Shown one piece after another: positions 7,734 to 15,683 of a stretch of 64,000 nt of DNA. The position numbers and the translations under genes were made by a program. The notes below the pieces were generated by a model. The model saw only the letters and a program-made list of their open reading frames with translations, was not told where the DNA came from and did not search any database. The first letter of the stretch is position 1. The number at the start of each line of letters is the position of its first letter. The stretch is from Alg239-R122 sp041746135 (GTDB lineage Bacteria; Pseudomonadota; Alphaproteobacteria; Sphingomonadales; Sphingomonadaceae), in NCBI GenBank assembly GCA_041746135.1, contig JBGTHQ010000021.1, positions 1 to 64,000 on the forward strand, read 5' to 3'.

Positions 7734-9518
7734 ATGGCAGGGGAAATCGAATATACCGCGATATCGGACGCTCTGGTCATTCTGGGCGCGGCAGGAATCG
7801 TTATTCCCGCCTTTAATCGTTTCCGCATCACTCCCATTATCGGGTTTATCCTGGTCGGTATATTGGTCGGTCCGGCCGGGCTCGGATCGCTGGTGGACCG
7901 CGCGCCCTGGCTGTATTACGTGACCATTTCCGACCCGGAGGCGATCGAACCCTTTGCCGAATTCGGGATTATATTATTGCTGTTTTCCATTGGCCTAGAG
8001 CTGTCTTTCAAGAGATTGTGGACGATGCGCAGGCTTGTGTTCGGAGTCGGCGCGGCGGAACTGATCGGCTCCGGCCTGATCATCGGCGTGGCGCTCTATC
8101 TGATGGGGCAACCCTGGGCGGGCGCGATGGGACTGGGGCTTGCCCTGGCGCTTTCCTCGACCGCTCTGGTGCTGCCGATGGCGGGGACGACCTCGCCCGT
8201 CGGCCGCGCGGCATTGGCGATGCTGTTGTTCGAGGATATCGCGATCGTGCCGATCATTTTCGTTCTGGGCGCACTCGGCCCCATGGCCGGCAACGAAGGC
8301 CTTGACGGCATTACCGCGATCTTGTGGCAGGGCGCGCTCGTCATTGTCGGCATGCTGATTCTGGGCCGCTTTCTTTTGCCGCGCCTGTTCGCGCAGGCCG
8401 CGCGCACCAAGAGTCCCGAGCTTTTCCTTTCGATCAGCCTGCTGGTCGTGATCGCCGCCGCGCTGGCCACGGCTGCGGTCGGGCTTTCGCCGATCGTGGG
8501 CGCATTGCTTGCCGGATTGCTGATCGCCGAAACCGACTATCATGGCGAGGTCGAAAGCATCACTGCCCCGTTCAAGGGCCTGGCGCTGGGTATTTTCCTG
8601 ATCACCGTGGGCATGAGCGTCAATCTGCAGGTCATTGCGCAAAACTGGGTATCGCTCACCCTGGCCGTGTTCGGCGTTGTCGCGGTAAAGACCGTGGTGA
8701 CAGCCGGGTTGCTGCGTTTTTCAGGCGCCGGCCGCGGTACATCGGCGGAAGCCGGTGTGCTGATGTCCAGCCCTTCGGAAACCACGCTGATAGTACTGGC
8801 CGCAGCATCGACCGCTGGATTGATCGGCGCCAGCACGGCGCAATTCTGGCAGATCGTGACCGCGATCGGACTGACCATCACCCCCTTGCTGGCACGGATC
8901 GGCCATGATGTGGCCCGGCGTATAGAAATGCGCAGCAGCGACCGCAACTCCGAGTTCGACGAGGGCGCAGACGCCCGCCGCACCGTGATATTCGGGTTCG
9001 GGCGCGTCGGCATTCTTGTCGCGGACATGCTGAAAACCCATGGCCAGAATTATATCGCGGTCGAATCCAATATCGATGCCGTCGCGGCGGCGCGGCGCAG
9101 GGGCTATTCGGTCGTCTATGGCGATGTCTCTCGGCCCGAAATGGTGGACCGGCTACAACTCGGGCACGCCAACGCGCTCGTCATCACGATGGACGAGCCG
9201 GTCATGGCCGCACAAATCGTCAAGCGCGTACGCGGCTGGGTGCCTGACCTGCCGATTATATCGCGCGCGCGCGACACCGATCACGCCTCCGAACTCTATC
9301 GTGCCGGTGCCAGCATGGCGGTGCCCGAAACACTCGAAAGCTCGTTGCAGCTTTCCGAAGCTTTGCTGGTCGATCTGGGTGTCGCCATGGGACCGGTGAT
9401 CGCTTCAGTTCATGACAAGCGCGACGAGTTCCGGCGGCAGATCATGAAAGACGGCGGCCTGAGCGAGAAACCGACCCTGAAATCGCGCGAACGCGGCACG
9501 ACCGCGGAAAGCCTCTAG
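7734..9518 (+). CDS. Kef-type monovalent cation:proton antiporter with RCK/TrkA-N domain
   Basis: A 594-residue membrane protein. Residues 1-390 hold about twelve hydrophobic segments of the CPA2 Na+/H+ exchanger fold. A cytoplasmic RCK_N Rossmann domain follows, starting with TVIFGFGRVGILVADML at about residue 415 and including VVYGDVSRPEMVDRL. This is the KefB/KefC layout, in which K+ efflux is gated by NAD(H) or glutathione adducts. The glutathione specificity cannot be read here. The ATG at 7734 has AAGG five bases upstream. The TAG stop shares the palindrome CTAG (9515-9518) with the convergent alaS stop. Confidence 0.9.
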   Translation: MAGEIEYTAISDALVILGAAGIVIPAFNRFRITPIIGFILVGILVGPAGLGSLVDRAPWLYYVTISDPEAIEPFAEFGIILLLFSIGLELSFKRLWTMRRLVFGVGAAELIGSGLIIGVALYLMGQPWAGAMGLGLALALSSTALVLPMAGTTSPVGRAALAMLLFEDIAIVPIIFVLGALGPMAGNEGLDGITAILWQGALVIVGMLILGRFLLPRLFAQAARTKSPELFLSISLLVVIAAALATAAVGLSPIVGALLAGLLIAETDYHGEVESITAPFKGLALGIFLITVGMSVNLQVIAQNWVSLTLAVFGVVAVKTVVTAGLLRFSGAGRGTSAEAGVLMSSPSETTLIVLAAASTAGLIGASTAQFWQIVTAIGLTITPLLARIGHDVARRIEMRSSDRNSEFDEGADARRTVIFGFGRVGILVADMLKTHGQNYIAVESNIDAVAAARRRGYSVVYGDVSRPEMVDRLQLGHANALVITMDEPVMAAQIVKRVRGWVPDLPIISRARDTDHASELYRAGASMAVPETLESSLQLSEALLVDLGVAMGPVIASVHDKRDEFRRQIMKDGGLSEKPTLKSRERGTTAESL

Positions 9519-12169
9519 GCTTCCAGTAACTTTCGGACCGCATCCATGGCGGCATCGGCTTTGTCTCCGTGCGGTCCGCCGCCCTGCGCCATGTCGGCGC
9601 GGCCACCGCCGCCTTTGCCGCCCAGAGCTTCGACGCCCGCGCGGACCAGATCGACCGCGCTGTAGCGGCCGATCAGATCGTCGCTCACGCCCACGCCGAA
9701 GGTCGCGCGGCCCTCGTTAATGGCCGCCAGGGCGACTATGCCGCTGCCGAGCTTTGCCTTGCTTTCGTCAATTACGCCGCGCAATTCTTTCGGGTTCAGA
9801 CCCTCAATGACCTGGCCCAGGAATTTCATGTCTCCGATCGTCTCGATCTCGGGTTCGCTACCGGCCCCGGAACCTCCACCACCGCCCATCGCCAGCGCTT
9901 TTTTCGCTTCGGCAAGATTGCGTTCGAGCGTTTTGCGCTCGTCGAGCAGCGCCTTCACGCGCGTTTCGACATCGTCGGGCGATGTTTTGACCAGCGCCGC
10001 CAGCGACTTGACCGTATCGTCGCGATTTACCAGCCATGTGCGCGCCGCCTCTCCGGTCAGCGCCTCAATCCGGCGAACGCCGCTCGACACGGCGGATTCT
10101 GAAACGATGCGGAACACGCCGATATCGCCCAGCGCATTAACATGCGTGCCGCCGCACAATTCGACCGAATAATGCTTGTCGGACAGGCTGCCCATCGACA
10201 GCACGCGCACCTCGTCGCCATATTTTTCGCCGAACAGCGCCAGTGCGCCCGCCTCGACCGCATCGTCGGGCGACATGAGCCGCGTGCTGACGGCCTGATT
10301 GCCGCGGATCTCGGCATTGACTTCGGCCTCGACCGCGTCGATTTCATCCGGGCTCAGCGCGGCCTGATGCGAATAATCGAAGCGCAGCCGGTCCGGCGCG
10401 ACCAGGCTGCCCTTTTGCGTGACATGCCCGCCCAGATGGTTGCGCAGGGCCGCATGCAGCAAGTGTGTGGCGCTGTGATTGGCCCGCAATGCGTCGCGGC
10501 GCGTCACGTCGACATCGAGATGCACGGTATCGCCGATCGCAATCGTGCCCGCCTCGACCTTGCCGTGGTGCGCGTGGACACGGCCGAGCGGTTTGGACGT
10601 GTCGGTGACGGTGACCGCCAGCCCCGCCGCCGTGCCGATCGCGCCGCTATCGCCCATCTGTCCGCCCGATTCGCCGTAAAATGGCGTCTGGTTGGTGACG
10701 ATCATCGCTTCTTCGCCCACACAGACGCTGTCCACCAACGCCCCGTCCCTGACCAGAGCCACGACACGGCCCTCGCCGGTGGTCGCGGTATAGCCGGTAA
10801 ATTCGCTGGCACCCTCGCGTTCGACGACATCGAACCAGATTTCGTCGGAGGCGGCGTCGCCCGAACCTTTCCAGGCTGCACGGGCAGCCGCCTTCTGTGC
10901 GTCCATCGCGGTATCGAAACCGGCCCGGTCGACCGAAAGGGCGCGCGCGCGCAGGGCGTCTTCGGTCAGATCATAGGGAAAACCGAACGTGTCATAGAGC
11001 TTGAACGCGATTTCGCCGGGCAAGGTGCCGCCTTCGTCCATGCTCTGGGTTGCCTCGTCGAGCAGCCGCAGACCCTTGTCGAGTGTCTGGCGGAACTTGG
11101 TTTCCTCGCGCAGCATCGTCTCCTCGATCAGCGGCTGCGCGCGCCCGAGTTCGCCGTAAGCCTGTCCCATTTCGGTGACCAGCGATCCCACCAGCCGGTG
11201 CATCAGCGGTTGCTCCGCGCCCAGCAGATGCGCATGGCGCATCGCCCGCCGCATGATACGGCGCAACACATAGCCGCGGCCTTCATTGGCGGGCAGCACA
11301 CCGTCGGCGATCAGGAAACTGCACGCGCGCAGATGGTCGGCGATCACGCGGTGGCTGCCCTCATTGGCGCCATCAGTGGCGGTGCCGGTCAGCTGTCCCG
11401 AGGCGGCAATAAGTGCGCGGAACAAGTCGATATCGTAATTGTCATGTGCGCCCTGCATCACCGCGGAAATGCGCTCCAGCCCCATGCCGGTATCGATGCT
11501 GGGCCGCGGCAGATCGATGCGTTCGCCGCCCGCCAGCTGGTCATATTGCACGAATACCAGGTTCCAGATTTCGATAACCCGGTCGCCATCCTCGACCGGG
11601 CTGCCGGGAGGGCCGCCGGGAATGCCGGCGCCGTGGTCGTAGAATATCTCGCTGCATGGCCCGGAGGGTCCGGTATCGCCCATTGACCAGAAATTGTCGT
11701 TGGTGGCGATCCGGATGATGCGCGCGTCGGGAAGCCCGGCAATCTTCTTCCACAAATCGAACGCTTCGTCGTCGGTATGATAGACTGTGGCCGTCAGCTT
11801 TTCGGGCGCCAGTCCCCATTCCCCGGTAATCAGCGTCCACGCGTTCAGGATTGCCTCTTCCTTGAAATAGTCGCCGAACGAGAAATTGCCGAGCATTTCG
11901 AAGAACGTATGGTGCCGCGCCGTATAGCCCACATTGTCGAGATCGTTATGCTTGCCGCCCGCGCGCACGCATTTCTGCGACGAAGTCGCGCGGCTGCTGT
12001 CCAGCGTTTCGAGGCCGGTAAAGACGTTCTTGAACGGCACCATACCGGCATTAACGAACATCAGTGTGGGATCGTTATGCGGCACCAAAGGTGCGGACGG
12101 AATGATCGCATGGTCTTTCGACGCGAAAAAGTCGAGAAAAGAGCGGCGGATGTCATTTGTAGAAGTCAT
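9515..12169 (-). CDS. alaS: Alanyl-tRNA synthetase
   Basis: An 884-residue class II synthetase of full length. The catalytic domain starts IRRSFLDFFASKDH; the editing domain has the zinc ligands HSATHLLHAAL and VELCGGTH; and the C-Ala domain ends GGKGGGGRADMAQGGGPHGD. It charges tRNA-Ala and deacylates mischarged Ser- and Gly-tRNA. It is the last gene of the long minus-strand block. Its stop overlaps that of the Kef antiporter by four bases, so no separate terminator fits between the two convergent genes. Confidence 0.97.
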   Translation of the reverse strand: MTSTNDIRRSFLDFFASKDHAIIPSAPLVPHNDPTLMFVNAGMVPFKNVFTGLETLDSSRATSSQKCVRAGGKHNDLDNVGYTARHHTFFEMLGNFSFGDYFKEEAILNAWTLITGEWGLAPEKLTATVYHTDDEAFDLWKKIAGLPDARIIRIATNDNFWSMGDTGPSGPCSEIFYDHGAGIPGGPPGSPVEDGDRVIEIWNLVFVQYDQLAGGERIDLPRPSIDTGMGLERISAVMQGAHDNYDIDLFRALIAASGQLTGTATDGANEGSHRVIADHLRACSFLIADGVLPANEGRGYVLRRIMRRAMRHAHLLGAEQPLMHRLVGSLVTEMGQAYGELGRAQPLIEETMLREETKFRQTLDKGLRLLDEATQSMDEGGTLPGEIAFKLYDTFGFPYDLTEDALRARALSVDRAGFDTAMDAQKAAARAAWKGSGDAASDEIWFDVVEREGASEFTGYTATTGEGRVVALVRDGALVDSVCVGEEAMIVTNQTPFYGESGGQMGDSGAIGTAAGLAVTVTDTSKPLGRVHAHHGKVEAGTIAIGDTVHLDVDVTRRDALRANHSATHLLHAALRNHLGGHVTQKGSLVAPDRLRFDYSHQAALSPDEIDAVEAEVNAEIRGNQAVSTRLMSPDDAVEAGALALFGEKYGDEVRVLSMGSLSDKHYSVELCGGTHVNALGDIGVFRIVSESAVSSGVRRIEALTGEAARTWLVNRDDTVKSLAALVKTSPDDVETRVKALLDERKTLERNLAEAKKALAMGGGGGSGAGSEPEIETIGDMKFLGQVIEGLNPKELRGVIDESKAKLGSGIVALAAINEGRATFGVGVSDDLIGRYSAVDLVRAGVEALGGKGGGGRADMAQGGGPHGDKADAAMDAVRKLLEA

Positions 12170-12259
12170 GGATGTGACTTAGGCGAGGCCGAAATGGCTT
12201 ACAAGTGGAAGATATCGCTCACCCAGAGTGGGGTATTGATTTAATGGCGCGCCACCGTA

Positions 12260-12886
12260 TCAGGCATAGGCATAGGGCCCACCCTTGGCGAGGGCAGCCT
12301 GGTATTGCGGGCGGTCGTGAATCCGCGATAGCCAGCCTTGCAGATTGGGAAAGCGGTCGTCCAGCCCGGCGCGGCTCTGGCTCGCCTCCAGCGGGAAACT
12401 CATCATGATATCGGCCGCGGTCAGGCTGTCGCCGACAAAATAGCTGCGGCCCTCCATCTGCCGGTCGAGCCAGACGAGATGCTCCTCAACCATTTTGGTG
12501 ATGGGTTTGCGCGCCGGCAATCCCAATATCCCGAGTTTGCCGATCACCAGCAGCCCGAACAGGGGCGGCATCATCGACCCTTCGGCATAATGCATGAATT
12601 CATGGTAATGCTGTGCGTCGGTTTCACCCGATGGTGCGCCCAGTTTGCCGCCCGCCTTGCGCACCAGATATTCGGCGATCGCCGCGGTTTCGATATAGAC
12701 GCGGCCATCATCCTCGATCATTGGCGATTTGCCGAGCGGGTGGATTTTCTTGAGCGCCCCGGGCGCACGCTGCGTCTGGGGATCGCGTTCGTAGCGGGTG
12801 ATTTGATAGGGCAGCGCCAGTTCTTCGAGCAACCACAATATCCGCTGCGAACGCGAGTTTTCGAGATGGTGAACGATAATGGTCAT
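12260..12886 (-). CDS. Glutathione S-transferase family protein
   Basis: A 208-residue cytosolic GST. The N-terminal thioredoxin-like domain runs from TIIVHHLENSRSQRILWLLEEL to MIEDDGRVYIETAAIAEYL, with the glutathione-binding turn KSPMIED and the Ser in the usual position (NSRS). The C-terminal helical domain follows. The start at 12886 matches family N-termini; an in-frame ATG at 12916 would add ten residues. A terminator-like hairpin 50 bases upstream separates it from the lipoprotein gene, so it probably has its own promoter. The substrate is unknown. Confidence 0.88.
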   Translation of the reverse strand: MTIIVHHLENSRSQRILWLLEELALPYQITRYERDPQTQRAPGALKKIHPLGKSPMIEDDGRVYIETAAIAEYLVRKAGGKLGAPSGETDAQHYHEFMHYAEGSMMPPLFGLLVIGKLGILGLPARKPITKMVEEHLVWLDRQMEGRSYFVGDSLTAADIMMSFPLEASQSRAGLDDRFPNLQGWLSRIHDRPQYQAALAKGGPYAYA

Positions 12887-12935
12887 GGAAATATCCGGTT
12901 TTGAAAATGGAATCATATCTAAAATATATGATTAT

Positions 12936-12972
12936 AAAAAAGGCCCGCACTTTATGTAGAAGTGTCGGGCCC
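12936..12972 (-). terminator. Rho-independent terminator of the lipoprotein gene
   Basis: On the minus strand a GC-rich stem is built from GGGCCCGACACTT and AAGTGCGGGCC with one bulged base. It is followed directly by six T (plus-strand A run at 12936-12941). It lies 26 bases after the lipoprotein stop. Confidence 0.75.
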
Positions 12973-12997
12973 AAATTGTAACGGATGACTGATAAAT

Positions 12998-13513
12998 TCA
13001 GCTGCCGGAATTTTTCATCGGGTCCACGCCTTGTTCGCGCATGCCTTTTTGGACATCCTCGGCCACTTTTGCATTATGGTCTGCAACGGAGCTTATGATT
13101 GCACCGTCCTTGTCCAAAAGCATGGCTTCTTCGGTCGAACCTTCTGCCGCGAGCCGGATATACACCGGACGGGGATAAAGATGATTGGAAGCGCCGTTGG
13201 AACCATCGACAACCCCCCCGATAACACCACCGGCAAGAATATTGCCAAATGTGGATCCACTCAGGCGGCTTTGGATATAGACATATTCGGATTTATATCC
13301 TGCTTTGCTGAAATCTGCGCGCAAATCCTTACCCCGTTTCAGCGGAAATTCGCAAGGGGTTTCGCAGGTCATGCCTGTGCTGAGCGCTACCACGGCACCA
13401 TCGGGCTCCGATTGAAATGAAACATCCTGATTAGTGCCGTTGAGCACAGTGGCACAGCCACCTAAACCGAAAGACAGTGCGGATATACCGATTGCTGTAA
13501 TTAATTTATGCAT
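12998..13513 (-). CDS. Outer-membrane lipoprotein, PEGA-like
   Basis: A 171-residue lipoprotein. The signal peptide ends in the lipobox GLGGC with Cys20 as the lipidation site; residue +2 is Ala, so sorting to the outer membrane is expected. The mature part begins with a short beta-rich region resembling PEGA domains (VSFQSEPDGAVVALSTG, TPCEFPLKRGKDL). It contains a Gly-zipper-like stretch (GNILAGGVIGGVVDG) that could contact the membrane. Two Cys around TCETPC may pair. The function is not known. It is a single gene with a terminator downstream. Confidence 0.8.
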   Translation of the reverse strand: MHKLITAIGISALSFGLGGCATVLNGTNQDVSFQSEPDGAVVALSTGMTCETPCEFPLKRGKDLRADFSKAGYKSEYVYIQSRLSGSTFGNILAGGVIGGVVDGSNGASNHLYPRPVYIRLAAEGSTEEAMLLDKDGAIISSVADHNAKVAEDVQKGMREQGVDPMKNSGS

Positions 13514-13668
13514 TAAGACCCCCTTGATATTGGAATTTCAAAACTAAGTAAGAAAAACAGCGCTGTAAAGCCGTAATTCCAAAACCGCTTCTGCCAGAAT
13601 TTCTTTACCGAAATGTGAATTTTGGTGGCTCGGAGGTTCCGGCCAGTCAGAAAATCGCAACCGCCCGG

Positions 13669-14061
13669 TCAATCCCGGTGCGGATGGCCTGGGAACTGCC
13701 GCGCAGCGTCGCAAATCTCGTACCAATCCGGTTTGCTCGCCACGAATTCGTGGAAACGGTTGCGCGCGGCAACGGGATCGTCGAGACAATTGGCGGCAAG
13801 CGGGAAAGACGGATCGCTGCTGGTGATTTCTCCAAGCGCGGTGCCGCACATCTTACAAAAACAGCGCGTATACTTAAAATCCGCCGTTTCATATTCGGCA
13901 ATGGAATCGCTGCCGTCCAAAAGCCGGAAATCTTTTGCCTGCACAAACACGAATGTCGCGATCCCCAGTTTGCGGCAGCGCGAGCAATGGCATGTGGCCA
14001 TCATGTCGGGCTGGGCCAGCAGTTCAAACCGGACCGCCCCGCAACAGCAGCTTCCCCGAAT
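13669..14061 (-). CDS. GFA-family (CENP-V/glutathione-dependent formaldehyde-activating-like) protein with probable ATT start
   Basis: A zinc-binding protein of about 130 residues with the three Cys clusters of the GFA fold: GSCCCG, CHCSRC and CFCKMCG. The first ATG in this frame is at 14004, but starting there would lose the first Cys cluster. Reading on upstream, the frame encodes RGSCCCGAVRFELLAQPD, exactly the family N-terminus. No ATG, GTG or TTG occurs between that ATG and the in-frame stop at 14116-14118. The codon just before RGSC is ATT (14059-14061), with GAGG eight bases upstream, so an AUU start is the best reading; a decayed start codon is the alternative. It lies 41 bases after recA, probably on the same transcript. 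Confidence 0.75.
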   Translation of the reverse strand: MRGSCCCGAVRFELLAQPDMMATCHCSRCRKLGIATFVFVQAKDFRLLDGSDSIAEYETADFKYTRCFCKMCGTALGEITSSDPSFPLAANCLDDPVAARNRFHEFVASKPDWYEICDAARQFPGHPHRD

Positions 14062-14102
14062 AGACCCGGCCTCGACCGGATGGGTCGTGGCCGGACCGGG
14101 GA

Positions 14103-15182
14103 TTATTCGTCCCCGCTATCGTCGGCACTCGGGCCGGTCATCATTTCTTCGGCGACTTCGTCTTCCTTGCCGCGGATCAGACCTTCGATCTTGTCGCGCA
14201 CCTCGTCATTTTCCAGCAGGAACTGCTTGGAATTCTCGCGGCCCTGGCCGATGCGGATCGAATCATAGGAAAACCACGATCCCGCCTTTTCCACGACGCC
14301 AGCTTTCACGCCCAGGTCCAGAATTTCGCCGACCTTGGAAATACCCTTGCCGTACATGATATCGAACTCGACCTGCTTGAAAGGCGGTGCCACCTTGTTC
14401 TTCACCACTTTGACGCGGGTGGCATTGCCGGTAATCTCGTCGCCTTCCTTGATCTGGCCGGTGCGGCGAATGTCGAGGCGGACGGACGCATAGAATTTGA
14501 GCGCGTTACCACCACTGGTGGTTTCCGGGCTGCCGTACATTACACCGATTTTCATGCGGATCTGGTTGATGAAAATCACCATACATTTGGAGCGGCTGAA
14601 CGAACCGGCCAGCTTGCGCAGCGCCTGGCTAATCAACCGGGCCTGCAGACCGACATGGGTATCGCCCATTTCGCCTTCGATTTCCGCGCGCGGAACCAGC
14701 GCGGCGACCGAATCGACCACCAGAATGTCGATGGCATTGGAGCGCACCAGCGTGTCAGTGATTTCGAGTGCCTGTTCGCCCGTATCGGGCTGCGAAATGA
14801 TCAGCTCGTCAATATCGACGCCCAGTTTCTTGGCATAGGCGGGGTCAAGCGCATGCTCGGCATCGACAAAAGCCGCCGTGCCGCCCGCTTTTTGCGCCTC
14901 GGCAATGGCATGCAGTGCCAGCGTAGTCTTGCCCGAGCTTTCGGGACCGTAAATTTCGATGATCCGCCCCTTGGGCAATCCGCCGATGCCGAGCGCGATA
15001 TCGAGGCCGAGCGAACCCGTTGAAATGGCCTCTACGTTCATCGTTTCGCGCGAACCGAGTTTCATCGCCGACCCTTTGCCAAAGGCCCGGTCAATCTGCG
15101 CCAGCGCCGCGTCGAGTGCTTTTTGTCTGTCCATATCTTTTTTCTGATTGTCCGAATTCACGAGTTTCAATTGTCCAGCCAT
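14103..15182 (-). CDS. recA: Recombinase A
   Basis: A 359-residue strand-exchange ATPase and LexA co-protease. Walker A is GPESSGKT at residues 79-86 and Walker B lies in IDILVVDSVAAL. Loop regions MYGSPETTSGGNALKFYASVRL and the acidic C-terminal tail SADDSGDE are typical. The ATG at 15182 has AAGGA eight bases upstream. A LexA operator of the alphaproteobacterial form lies at 15256-15270. The gene is downstream of cckA and its response regulator, but its own SOS promoter sits between them. Confidence 0.98.
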   Translation of the reverse strand: MAGQLKLVNSDNQKKDMDRQKALDAALAQIDRAFGKGSAMKLGSRETMNVEAISTGSLGLDIALGIGGLPKGRIIEIYGPESSGKTTLALHAIAEAQKAGGTAAFVDAEHALDPAYAKKLGVDIDELIISQPDTGEQALEITDTLVRSNAIDILVVDSVAALVPRAEIEGEMGDTHVGLQARLISQALRKLAGSFSRSKCMVIFINQIRMKIGVMYGSPETTSGGNALKFYASVRLDIRRTGQIKEGDEITGNATRVKVVKNKVAPPFKQVEFDIMYGKGISKVGEILDLGVKAGVVEKAGSWFSYDSIRIGQGRENSKQFLLENDEVRDKIEGLIRGKEDEVAEEMMTGPSADDSGDE

Positions 15183-15255
15183 GTGCCTGTTCCTTCACCT
15201 ATATGCCAATTGGCAATCAATCAATGAAACAGTTTGTATATGTTTTGTTCCACAA

Positions 15256-15270
15256 GAACAAGAGCGGAAC
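15256..15270 (-). promoter_or_regulatory. LexA operator (SOS box) upstream of recA
   Basis: The minus strand reads GTTC, seven bases, GTTC (plus strand GAAC-N7-GAAC), which is the alphaproteobacterial SOS-box consensus. It lies 74 bases upstream of the recA ATG. An overlapping palindrome GTTC-N5-GAAC occupies 15247-15259. Confidence 0.85.
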
Positions 15271-15326
15271 ATAAATAATTTTCAAAGTCGCCTTGCATAT
15301 GTCCAAAGGCGCAGCTGCGCAGGGTT

Positions 15327-15677
15327 TTACCGTTTAAATACCTGTTCAAGCAAGATTTCGACATCGGCCAGCATATAGGGTTTTTTCAATAGCGGCACAT
15401 CTGCATAGGCTTCAGGGATATCCGACTCGGCCGCGCCGCTGGATATCGCGAACAGGATATCGCGGGCGCGCATCGCTTCGGCCACGTCCCAGGCCTTCTG
15501 GCCGTTGAGGTTGATGTCCATGATAGCGGCATCGAACCCGCCCTTCTCGACCGCCGCAAGCGCCGCATCGACCGTCTCCGCCGGTCCTGCTGTTTCATGG
15601 CCCAGCATATCGATAAAATCCTCAAGCAGCAGCGCGATCATCGGCTCATCTTCGATCAGCAATATTTTTTTGGACAT
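15327..15677 (-). CDS. Single-domain response regulator
   Basis: A 116-residue receiver domain with no output domain. The acidic pocket is in LLIEDEP, the phospho-acceptor is D54 in AIMDINLNG, the switch Ser lies in FAISSGAAE and the conserved Lys in LLKKPY. It starts six bases after the cckA stop and so is co-transcribed with cckA. The segment FAISSG...VPLLKKPY resembles the stress-related FAT-GUY receiver class of sphingomonads rather than CpdR or DivK, but the match is loose. It may take phosphate from a HWE or similar kinase elsewhere, or work beside CckA. Confidence 0.85.
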   Translation of the reverse strand: MSKKILLIEDEPMIALLLEDFIDMLGHETAGPAETVDAALAAVEKGGFDAAIMDINLNGQKAWDVAEAMRARDILFAISSGAAESDIPEAYADVPLLKKPYMLADVEILLEQVFKR

Positions 15678-15683
15678 ATGCGT

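Noticed and set aside
6617..7837. 406-codon minus-strand frame across the GNAT-nitrilase gene
   Set aside because: Antisense shadow; the plus frame has catalytic residues in order.
10142..11686. 514-codon plus-strand frame inside alaS
   Set aside because: Antisense shadow of a clear alanyl-tRNA synthetase; composition (Arg, Ala, His-rich) is typical of GC-rich shadows.
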